In this document: positions 1 to 4,733 of the stretch, piece by piece
How positions within the stretch are numbered: position 1 is the stretch's first letter
How the letters are laid out: each line of letters begins with the position of its first letter
Assembly: GCA_027005175.1 (NCBI GenBank)
Contig: JALTMC010000746.1
Span: 1-11,352 of the forward strand
DNA from: Myxococcales bacterium
GTDB lineage: Bacteria; Myxococcota_C; UBA6777
Length of the DNA: 11,352 nt
Direction: 5' to 3'
Program-made: the position numbers and the translations under genes
The notes under the pieces: generated by a model
Databases searched by the model: none
The model's input: only the letters and a program-made list of their open reading frames with translations
What the model was told of the DNA's origin: nothing

Positions 1-170
1 TTTCCGTACAGCTCCCTATCGATCTCGGATGGTTTCCGTACAGCTCCCTATCGATCTCGGATGGTTTCCGTACAGCTCCCTATCGATCTCGGATGGTTTT
101 CGTACGGCTCCCTATCGAGCTTGGACGGTTTCCGTACAGCTCCCTATCGAGCTTGGACGGTTTCCGTACA
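1..170. repeat. 32-bp tandem repeat array, truncated by window edge
   Basis: Five full copies of a 32-bp unit beginning TTTCCGTACAGCTCCCTATC lie at 1-32, 33-64, 65-96, 97-128 and 129-160. A 10-bp partial sixth copy lies at 161-170. Copies 1-3 are identical and end GATCTCGGATGG. Copies 4-5 end GAGCTTGGACGG, and copy 4 has two further changes (TTTTCGTACGG). The array probably continues left of base 1. The period is not a multiple of three and there are no unique spacers, so it is neither a coding repeat nor a CRISPR. It sits 9 bp past the engB stop codon, in the 3' flank of that leftward operon. The function is unknown. Confidence 0.95.
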
Positions 171-179
171 GATGAGCGA

Positions 180-812
180 CTATAACGGTTGAGGTTCTTC
201 TGTGGGAGTCCAACAGAGGGATGTGAGGAGCTGTCGAATTTTGTCTCGGCCAGCATGTGTTTTGGCAGAGCTAGAGATGATGGCTTCTGTGGGAGTATCG
301 AGCATATTTGCGATACGTTGGAGCTGGGGATGCCGTTTTTGTTTGGATAGTTTATCGACTTTGGTTACAACAGGAACGATGAGGCGCTCATCGAACTGGT
401 GTAGCCAATCCCACATCATAAGGTCATCTTCGCTAGGGAGGCGACGAACATCAAGTAGCAATAGACATGCGACAAGAGAAGGTCGCGTGGTTAGGTATCT
501 TTCGATCATGGGGCGCCATTGGCGAAGCACACTTTTGGGGACTTTGGCATAGCCGTAGCCAGGGAGGTCAACAATCATCAATTTGTCATCCACAGAGAAG
601 AAGTTGATGAGTTGGGTTCGCCCGGGAGTTCGACTCACTTTTACCAGCGAACGCCTCCGAAACAAAGAATTCATCAGAGACGACTTGCCCACATTTGATC
701 GGCCAATGACAGCGATCTCGGGTGTTTGTTCTGGGGGGTAATTGGCAGGCTTTGTGGCACTTTTGACAAAGGTCGCGTTGTTGAAATTAACGAGAAATGG
801 ATCCTGTGACAT
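180..812 (-). CDS. engB: Ribosome biogenesis GTPase EngB/YihA (210 aa)
   Basis: This is a TrmE-Era-EngA-EngB-Septin-like GTPase of the EngB (YihA/YsxC) family, a cytoplasmic protein needed for large-subunit ribosome assembly. All nucleotide-binding motifs are visible. G1 is GRSNVGKS (residues 37-44), G3 is DLPGYG (82-87), G4 is TKVDK (150-154) and G5 is SSAK (181-184). The switch region has the family's RTPGRTQLINFF segment (61-72). The length of 210 aa is normal for the family. I chose the ATG at 812, giving MSQDPF. The reading frame stays open upstream to 1226, but that would overlap the membrane-protein gene and add residues foreign to the family. The start lies 14 nt after the upstream stop (827), so it is probably the last gene of the cytochrome operon. 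The SD is weak (only TGAG in the gap), which suggests translation helped by the upstream gene. Confidence 0.96.
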   Translation of the reverse strand: MSQDPFLVNFNNATFVKSATKPANYPPEQTPEIAVIGRSNVGKSSLMNSLFRRRSLVKVSRTPGRTQLINFFSVDDKLMIVDLPGYGYAKVPKSVLRQWRPMIERYLTTRPSLVACLLLLDVRRLPSEDDLMMWDWLHQFDERLIVPVVTKVDKLSKQKRHPQLQRIANMLDTPTEAIISSSAKTHAGRDKIRQLLTSLCWTPTEEPQPL

Positions 813-826
813 GTGTGGACTCAGTA

Positions 827-1678
827 TTAAGCGGTGAGTATCAAATGGAATAACAACCATGTGACAGCAAGTAGGCCGCTGGCTTTGGTTAGGAGTCCAT
901 GGACGGACGAAAAGGTGAATGAGTTCGGTGTTGCATTCGAATGGGTGTTGGGTTGCAATGTGGGCAGCATCGTCGAAGTCAGGGCAAGTAGCCCAAGAAC
1001 AAGGTTCCCCCAGGAAAACATCGAGTCTTGCCAGGTCCCAAACAAGAGCACAAGCAGGCTCGTTAAAAATGCGAGGGAGGCGAGTCGTTGCATACGTTGA
1101 AACCAAAGGTTTGCTTGTGGTTGTCGGGTCTTTGAATTGTGCTGCATCTGCCATGCAAGCATACTTCCCGTGAGCATCAGACCTATACCAACATAGGTTG
1201 TGAGTAAGAGACCTGTTTGCATCCACAAAGCATTTTTGGGCAAGCTACCTACAATCGCAGAGGGGCTTGTGGGTGTTGTGCTGATCGCAAGGAATATCCA
1301 TAGCAACGTTGCAAGACCAGCAAACAACAAGCTGATATCGAGCCACTCTGGGAGCTGTTCTGCTGGATCGAACAACAATGGACAGAGGACCAATACCAGT
1401 GCAAGCGCGCCCCAGCCCACGCTGAGTAGAGGAGGGGCTGTTGCAAAGGTCGCTATCATATAGGACCAGACCAACAGATGAAGAGTAGGGGGGACCCAAC
1501 GGATCGCGCCCGAATACCGTTGGCGGTTCTTTAATCGCAGAGCGAAAATGACACCATAGCTTAAAGCTACAAGGGTAAAGAGCCATCCTAGCGGTGTTAT
1601 TTGGAGGGGCCACAATAAGAATGTAAGAAATCTGGGAAGCTTAATGACTGCCCACCAGGTGTCGAACGATAGAGTCAT
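827..1678 (-). CDS. CcsA/HemX-like polytopic membrane protein, reduced (283 aa)
   Basis: A very hydrophobic protein with about eight predicted membrane segments (for example near residues 13-50, 64-103, 112-132, 150-176, 198-213, 222-240 and 264-282). Its shape and its place after a ResB-like gene suggest a relative of CcsA/ResC, the haem-handling half of system II cytochrome c maturation. The segment FGTWQDSMFSWG (213-224) sits where CcsA/HemX proteins carry their tryptophan-rich WWD region, but the full WG-x-x-W-x-W-D motif is absent. The helix beginning SLPKNALWMQTG (145-156) aligns by eye with the CcsA helix that normally bears a conserved His, yet no His is there. The start ATG at 1678 overlaps the upstream stop in ATGA, the classic layout for translational coupling. 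The assignment to the CcsA superfamily is an inference from weak resemblance plus context. It may be a degenerate or specialised form. Confidence 0.6.
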   Translation of the reverse strand: MTLSFDTWWAVIKLPRFLTFLLWPLQITPLGWLFTLVALSYGVIFALRLKNRQRYSGAIRWVPPTLHLLVWSYMIATFATAPPLLSVGWGALALVLVLCPLLFDPAEQLPEWLDISLLFAGLATLLWIFLAISTTPTSPSAIVGSLPKNALWMQTGLLLTTYVGIGLMLTGSMLAWQMQHNSKTRQPQANLWFQRMQRLASLAFLTSLLVLLFGTWQDSMFSWGNLVLGLLALTSTMLPTLQPNTHSNATPNSFTFSSVHGLLTKASGLLAVTWLLFHLILTA

Positions 1679-2667
1679 GAGGGCATCTCATCTGGTTCGG
1701 ATGTTGTCGTTGTTGTGGATTGCTCTTCTTCTTCTGACGATGTTGTCGGGTTGGACTGTTCTTCCTCTGACGATGTTGTCGTTGTTGTGGACTGTTCTTC
1801 TTCTTCTGACGATGTTGTTGTGGACTGTTCTTCTTCTGACGATGTTGTTGTGGACTGTTTTTCCTCTGACGATGTTGTCTCGTTTGTTTCGTCCTTTGTT
1901 GTCGGGTAGGACTGGGTCGAGTTTGTTGCTGTGTTTGTTTGCAACTGCTGAAGCTTGGGCTGGATCTGAGACCAGGCAAACTCACTGTAGGCCCACACGT
2001 GGATATGTGTTTTGTTCTTCCACCACACCACAACAGACTGTGGCTTTCCCCATTGCAAAAGCAGGCCGATGGCAACCCACGGCAAACCAAGCAGGGGAAG
2101 TCGTGTACCCAAGTGCAGTGTGGGCCAGTAGGGTGCGGCTAGAGAGCCTATGAGTATCACCAACCCTCCCAATATTACAAACAAGGAACCCCATACGCTG
2201 ATCATCCCTTGTTCGGTCCAATACATCTGAGGGGTGCGTTCTTCAGCAGAGCCAAATAGGCTCTGGGCTTGGGTACAGAACTGTTCCCACTGTTCCTTGT
2301 TTTCTGTCTGAAGAGCCAAGCTGTATTGTTGGCTGTTTGTGTACGAGGGGAGGTTTGTGGGGGGAGGACCTATGATCTGGTAACTTTTTTCGAACAGCCG
2401 AGCCAGCAGCAGAACAAACAGGGCTGTGAGCCAGAAATGATCGACCCATGCTGCCCAAGGGTAGGCCCGGATCGGGAGATCTCCTGCAGCCCATTGAGGT
2501 AGAATTGTGGCGAGCATCCACCAAAGACTGGCACCGAGAGCCACCCATACAAGGCTTCTGGTGTGGAGAACAAACTCCCATAAGGTGTTGGGAGAGGTCG
2601 ATGCGGTTGTCCAACCCTCCGTTTTGTTTTCAGCTGCTAGAGCCTGTGATTCTAAGTGTTGGGACAT
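1675..2667 (-). CDS. ResB-like membrane protein with acidic Ser/Thr/Glu repeat tail (330 aa)
   Basis: The N-terminal stretch LWEFVLHTRSL (29-39), running into a TM helix that ends ATILPQ (53-58), matches the opening of ResB/Ccs1 proteins, the cytochrome c synthetase partner in system II maturation. Further TM segments lie near 76-91, 159-176 and 189-205. The last is followed by WGKPQSVVVWWKNK (206-219), reminiscent of the ResB C-terminal HRRxW region. The large periplasmic domain typical of ResB is missing: only about 12 residues separate TM3 and TM4. Residues 260-325 are a low-complexity tail of TTSSEEEQ-type repeats, described as a separate repeat feature. The start ATG at 2667 has AGGAA six bases upstream. 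The stop overlaps the next start by 4 bp. I am fairly sure of ResB ancestry and unsure of activity. Confidence 0.62.
   Translation of the reverse strand: MSQHLESQALAAENKTEGWTTASTSPNTLWEFVLHTRSLVWVALGASLWWMLATILPQWAAGDLPIRAYPWAAWVDHFWLTALFVLLLARLFEKSYQIIGPPPTNLPSYTNSQQYSLALQTENKEQWEQFCTQAQSLFGSAEERTPQMYWTEQGMISVWGSLFVILGGLVILIGSLAAPYWPTLHLGTRLPLLGLPWVAIGLLLQWGKPQSVVVWWKNKTHIHVWAYSEFAWSQIQPKLQQLQTNTATNSTQSYPTTKDETNETTSSEEKQSTTTSSEEEQSTTTSSEEEEQSTTTTTSSEEEQSNPTTSSEEEEQSTTTTTSEPDEMPS
1699..1880 (-). repeat. In-frame degenerate tandem repeats encoding (T/S)n-E3-4-Q tail
   Basis: The core TCTGACGATGTTGT (plus-strand sense) recurs at 1733, 1766, 1805, 1835 and 1865, with a diverged copy near 1694. 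Spacings are 33, 39, 30 and 30 bp, all multiples of three. Copy-number change therefore lengthened or shortened the Ser/Thr/Glu tail of the ResB-like protein without shifting its frame. The complementary strand also reads open as Asp/Ser/Val repeats, which is a by-product of the repeat. Confidence 0.9.
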
Positions 2668-2717
2668 CTATCGTTCCTGAAGTCAAGAATATATCGAAAG
2701 TTGGCGAGAGAGGAGTT

Positions 2718-3218
2718 TTACTTTTTCCCGTGAGCGATCTTACGCCAGAGAGAAGGGTAGTGGAATTTGCGGAGTTTGGTGGAGGGGCTTTTGTGGCAGG
2801 TTGTGCAGCCTGCCGCACCTTTGATCACTTTGAGGCCAACATAACGGGCCAGTTTTCGATCCACCATGATCTCGGGAAGGATGTAGTATTTCCCACCACC
2901 GTGACAACTTTCACATTGGACCCCCTGCAAGTGGGAGGCTGTGCCTGTGGTATGACAGGTCAGGCACGCTGGGTTCTTGCGGTCTCGTGATGACAGTCGT
3001 GCGTAAGAACGAGAGTGCGCGGACTTCTTCCAGGTCTGGTAAGCCTGCTCATGGCAGCCCCGGCAGCGGTGGGCTCCCACCAGGTTGCTGGAGCGGTATG
3101 TTCGCTGGCAATGTGCTGTGCGGGGTTGACTCCCTACGGCAAACACAACCAATCCCAAAGATAGGCCGAGCAGGCTTATCCATCGCCAGAAACTCATTCG
3201 AGCCCAGATGGTTTGCAT
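2718..3218 (-). CDS. Exported tetrahaem cytochrome c, c554-like (166 aa)
   Basis: Four CXXCH haem c attachment motifs are present: CRGCH (52-56), CLTCH (85-89), CESCH (102-106) and CTTCH (138-142). This predicts a periplasmic or membrane-tethered electron-transfer protein with four covalent haems. The segment NLVGAHRCRGCHEQAYQTW (45-63), followed by SAHSRSYARL (66-75), is typical of the cytochrome c554 family, as is GVQCESCHGGGK (99-110). An N-terminal hydrophobic segment (about 9-30) after a basic start is a signal peptide or anchor. Possible axial His ligands outside CXXCH are H68, H96, H153 and H163. I chose the ATG at 3218. An ATG at 3197 is an alternative and would still leave the signal segment. 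It is the first gene of the operon, and the ResB/CcsA-like genes directly downstream fit a dedicated assembly role. The redox partner is unknown. Confidence 0.88.
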   Translation of the reverse strand: MQTIWARMSFWRWISLLGLSLGLVVFAVGSQPRTAHCQRTYRSSNLVGAHRCRGCHEQAYQTWKKSAHSRSYARLSSRDRKNPACLTCHTTGTASHLQGVQCESCHGGGKYYILPEIMVDRKLARYVGLKVIKGAAGCTTCHKSPSTKLRKFHYPSLWRKIAHGKK

Positions 3219-3296
3219 TGTCCACTCTTTCCGAATGTTATGTGAAACTTGATTGGGTAGACGTCCTTTGTTGGGACAAACGCTCTTTCACTCATG

Positions 3297-3325
3297 TCTA
3301 TACCCCATCATTGGGGGATTCTCAA
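3297..3325 (-). promoter_or_regulatory. Predicted sigma70 promoter of the cytochrome-engB operon
   Basis: Read on the minus strand, a -35 TTGAGA (3325-3320) and a -10 TATAGA (3302-3297) are separated by exactly 17 bp. The transcript would start near 3290, giving a leader of about 72 nt before the ATG at 3218. The spacer contains CCCC-N6-GGGG (3303-3316 on the plus strand), a small palindrome that could be an operator. No other close match was seen between 3219 and 3406 on this strand. Confidence 0.6.
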
Positions 3326-3361
3326 GAGATTAATAGACCCAACATGCTTGGAAAAAAAATC

Positions 3362-3391
3362 TTGACAAGCAAAGTCGGCCTATGATAGGTA
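3362..3391 (+). promoter_or_regulatory. Possible promoter of tRNA-Val
   Basis: A perfect -35 TTGACA lies at 3362-3367. The best -10 look-alike, TATGAT (3381-3386), is only 13 bp away, which is too short. At normal spacing (17-18 bp) the -10 would be the poor ATAGGT or TAGGTA. The position, 16-21 bp before the mature tRNA 5' end, suits a tRNA promoter. The exact boxes are uncertain. Confidence 0.4.
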
Positions 3392-3406
3392 CACCTCCAC
3401 TTCGGC

Positions 3407-3480
3407 GGGCGATTAGCTCAGGTGGTTAGAGTGCTTGCTTGACATGCAAGAGGTCACTGGTTCGAGTCCAGTATCGCCCA
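3407..3480 (+). tRNA. tRNA-Val, anticodon GAC
   Basis: A complete 74-nt cloverleaf can be folded. The acceptor stem is GGGCGAT (3407-3413) with ATCGCCC (3473-3479). The D-arm is GCTC/GAGT. The anticodon arm is CTTGC-TTGACAT-GCAAG, with GAC at 3441-3443. The T-arm is ACTGG-TTCGAGT-CCAGT. The discriminator base is A at 3480. The GAC anticodon reads valine codons GUC and GUU. The 3' CCA is not encoded (TTT follows), so it must be added after transcription. No second tRNA is adjacent and no integrase or direct-repeat attachment site is visible nearby. Confidence 0.96.
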
Positions 3481-3510
3481 TTTCATCTTCTTTTTTATGG
3501 CTCCTGTTGC

Positions 3511-3545
3511 ATGATGTGATAGGGTAACCTCTCCTATCACACCAT
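3511..3545 (+). repeat. 13-bp inverted repeat after tRNA-Val (terminator or operator)
   Basis: ATGATGTGATAGG (3511-3523) faces CCTATCACACCAT (3533-3545), with 12 of 13 pairs matching around a 9-nt loop. A further direct partial copy, ATGTGATAAGG, follows at 3544-3554. No long T-run directly follows the stem, so it is not a textbook intrinsic terminator. It could stop tRNA transcription weakly or bind a dimeric regulator ahead of the small gene at 3611. Confidence 0.5.
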
Positions 3546-3610
3546 GTGATAAGGTCTGTTTGTTTTCGTGACGGAGGACACTGCGTCTCCTCTTTTTGTG
3601 GGGCTTGTTG

Positions 3611-3838
3611 ATGAAGCATCATAGATTGCGTTACATTTGGATCATCGTTGGTCTTTGCCTTTGCTTCATGTTTTGTGTCGCAAGTCGCTGTAATATCAAA
3701 CGATGTCAGGTGTCCAGTGATTGCCCCGGAACACAAGTCTGTGGACCTCGTGGCCGCTGTGTGTTACGCTGTCGTACTTCGCGCGATTGCCACCAATACC
3801 AACGTTGTGTGGAAGGGTCCTGCAAAGACATCAAATAA
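3611..3838 (+). CDS. Small secreted cysteine-rich protein (75 aa)
   Basis: The N-terminus is basic (MKHHRLRYIW) with a hydrophobic core (9-24), a signal peptide that likely ends near the VAS at 23-25. No canonical lipobox precedes any Cys, so it is more likely secreted than lipidated. The mature part has nine cysteines, and eight of them form two tandem modules. C32-x5-C38-x5-C44-x5-C50 is followed by C54-x5-C60-x5-C66-x4-C71, and the second and sixth of these cysteines are each preceded by Asp. Such spacing suggests a disulfide-knotted fold. Similar repeated DC modules are common in predicted secreted proteins of myxobacteria. A TTG at 3596 in frame was passed over because the ATG at 3611 has GGGG (3600-3603) seven bases upstream and begins a proper signal peptide. 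I do not know its function. Confidence 0.7.
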   Translation: MKHHRLRYIWIIVGLCLCFMFCVASRCNIKRCQVSSDCPGTQVCGPRGRCVLRCRTSRDCHQYQRCVEGSCKDIK

Positions 3839-3907
3839 TCGTGTAGTGGATAGGCGAGACCTCCCAACTTTCACGTTGAGAGAGTAGACTGCCGTTAAGT
3901 TGAGATG

Positions 3908-3933
3908 AAGAAATTCCTCAGTGATGAATTTTT
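3908..3933 (+). terminator. Weak AT-rich hairpin after the Cys-rich gene
   Basis: AAATTC (3911-3916) pairs with GAATTT (3926-3931) around a 9-nt loop. The stem can be extended to 3909 and 3933 through one G-T pair, and the T-run overlaps the 3' arm. The stem is AT-rich, so any termination would be inefficient. It lies 70 bp past the stop at 3838 and is the only terminator-like structure in that spacer. Confidence 0.25.
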
Positions 3934-3958
3934 CCCCTCCATTTTGTTGGGGTCGTTT

Positions 3959-3980
3959 GTATCAGTTGCTTGACTGATAC
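3959..3980 (+). promoter_or_regulatory. Perfect 8-bp inverted repeat upstream of dksA
   Basis: GTATCAGT (3959-3966) and ACTGATAC (3973-3980) are perfect reverse complements around TGCTTG. No T-run follows. It lies about 100 bp before the dksA start at 4078 and could be an operator or a leader hairpin. Downstream in the same leader is an orphan SD, AAGGAG (4023-4028). GTG codons at 4035 and 4037 follow it, but each runs into a stop almost at once. Confidence 0.4.
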
Positions 3981-4077
3981 GACAATTCATTCTGAACCAT
4001 GTTATTTCACATGCCCAATCATAAGGAGCAGGCTGTGTGACGTAGCAGGTCATTCTTCAGGCTATGGAGTTGATGAG

Positions 4078-4488
4078 ATGGATTACCTTACAGAAGAGCA
4101 GCAGAATCTGTTAAAAGCGAGTCTTGAAGAGAAGCGTGATCGACTTCTTCGAACAGCACGACAGACTATATCAGAGCAGCTTGAGAATCGAGATAACGTT
4201 CCAACCGACACGATTGACTTATCTTCGGATGAAAGCATGCATGTGACAGAGCATCGCTTGCGCGACAGAGAAAAATACTTGATCGGCAAAATCCAGAAGG
4301 CTCTCAAACGAGTTGAGACAGGTGAATACGGCTACTGCAAGGAATGTGACGGGGAGATCGGCTTTCCTCGCTTAAAGGCTCGCCCGGTCGCTGAGCTTTG
4401 TATCGATTGCAAAGAAGAGCAAGAACTTGCGGAGAAGGGGATCGCAGAAAAGCGTGTTCGATCGGACGCGCGTACGATGTTCAAATAA
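4078..4488 (+). CDS. dksA: DksA/TraR-family transcription factor with C4 zinc finger (136 aa)
   Basis: DksA proteins bind in the secondary channel of RNA polymerase and, with ppGpp, tune transcription of rRNA and biosynthesis genes. Residues 5-40 and 54-82 form the two arms of the long coiled coil. The tip carries DTIDLS (44-49), equivalent to the DxxDxA tip motif of E. coli DksA but with Ser for Ala. The zinc finger is CKEC (87-90) and CIDC (108-111), spaced C-x2-C-x17-C-x2-C as in canonical DksA. GYCKECDGEIG and RLKARPVAELCIDC are near-consensus. At 136 aa it is slightly shorter than E. coli DksA (151 aa). The ATG at 4078 has GGAG eight bases upstream. An in-frame TTG at 3970 would add 36 unlike residues and is rejected. 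It is not part of an obvious operon. A pyrimidine-rich repeat array follows the stop and may act in transcript ending. Confidence 0.93.
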   Translation: MDYLTEEQQNLLKASLEEKRDRLLRTARQTISEQLENRDNVPTDTIDLSSDESMHVTEHRLRDREKYLIGKIQKALKRVETGEYGYCKECDGEIGFPRLKARPVAELCIDCKEEQELAEKGIAEKRVRSDARTMFK

Positions 4489-4503
4489 GACCCGCTCCCA
4501 ACC

Positions 4504-4733
4504 TCTGTTTCTGCGCTTTCTATCTTTTTCTTCCTCACCGCTGTGCTGCGTTCTTGCACTTCTGTTTCTGCGCTTTCCATCTTTTTCTTCCTCACCGCTG
4601 TGCTGCGTTCTTGCACTTCCCTATTTCTGCGCTTTCTATCTTTTTCTTCCTCATCGCTGTGTTGCGTTCTTGCACTTCTGTTTCTGCGCTTTCTATCTTT
4701 TTCTTCCTCATCGCTGTGTTGCGTTCTTGCATT
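4504..4733. repeat. Four-copy 57-bp tandem repeat in convergent spacer
   Basis: Copies occupy 4504-4560, 4561-4617, 4618-4676 (59 bp, with CC added and slightly changed at its start) and 4677-4733. A trace of a fifth copy, TCTCTGTTTC, begins at 4734. Each unit begins around TCTGTTTCTGCGCTTTC and ends GTTCTTGCA(C/T)T. Copies 1-2 share CACCGCTGTGCTG and copies 3-4 share CATCGCTGTGTTG, suggesting a two-step expansion. The plus strand is strongly pyrimidine-rich. The array fills the gap after dksA and contains the last eight codons and the stop of the K+ channel gene on the other strand. Confidence 0.95.

Noticed and set aside
1-170. CRISPR array
   Set aside because: The 32-bp units follow each other with no unique spacers, and no cas genes are near.
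813-1226. N-terminal extension of EngB (348-aa version)
   Set aside because: It overlaps the CcsA-like gene in another frame, and the extra residues do not resemble EngB. The ATG at 812 gives the normal family length.
1644-2153. Plus-strand open frames with Leu/Trp or Ser/Asp repeats opposite the ResB-like tail
   Set aside because: They are open because the repeat is periodic in threes on both strands. The minus strand carries the ResB-like TM helices and the coupled gene order.
3407-3480. tRNA-Val as an integration site for a mobile element
   Set aside because: No integrase gene and no direct repeat of the tRNA 3' end was seen in the window.
3970-4077. Longer DksA start at TTG 3970
   Set aside because: It begins within a hairpin, has no SD and adds residues unlike DksA. 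The ATG at 4078 has GGAG at the right distance.
4489-4503. Intrinsic terminator directly after dksA
   Set aside because: No GC-rich stem with a T-run occurs before the repeats. Each repeat has at most a GTGC/GCAC 4-bp stem, too weak to call.
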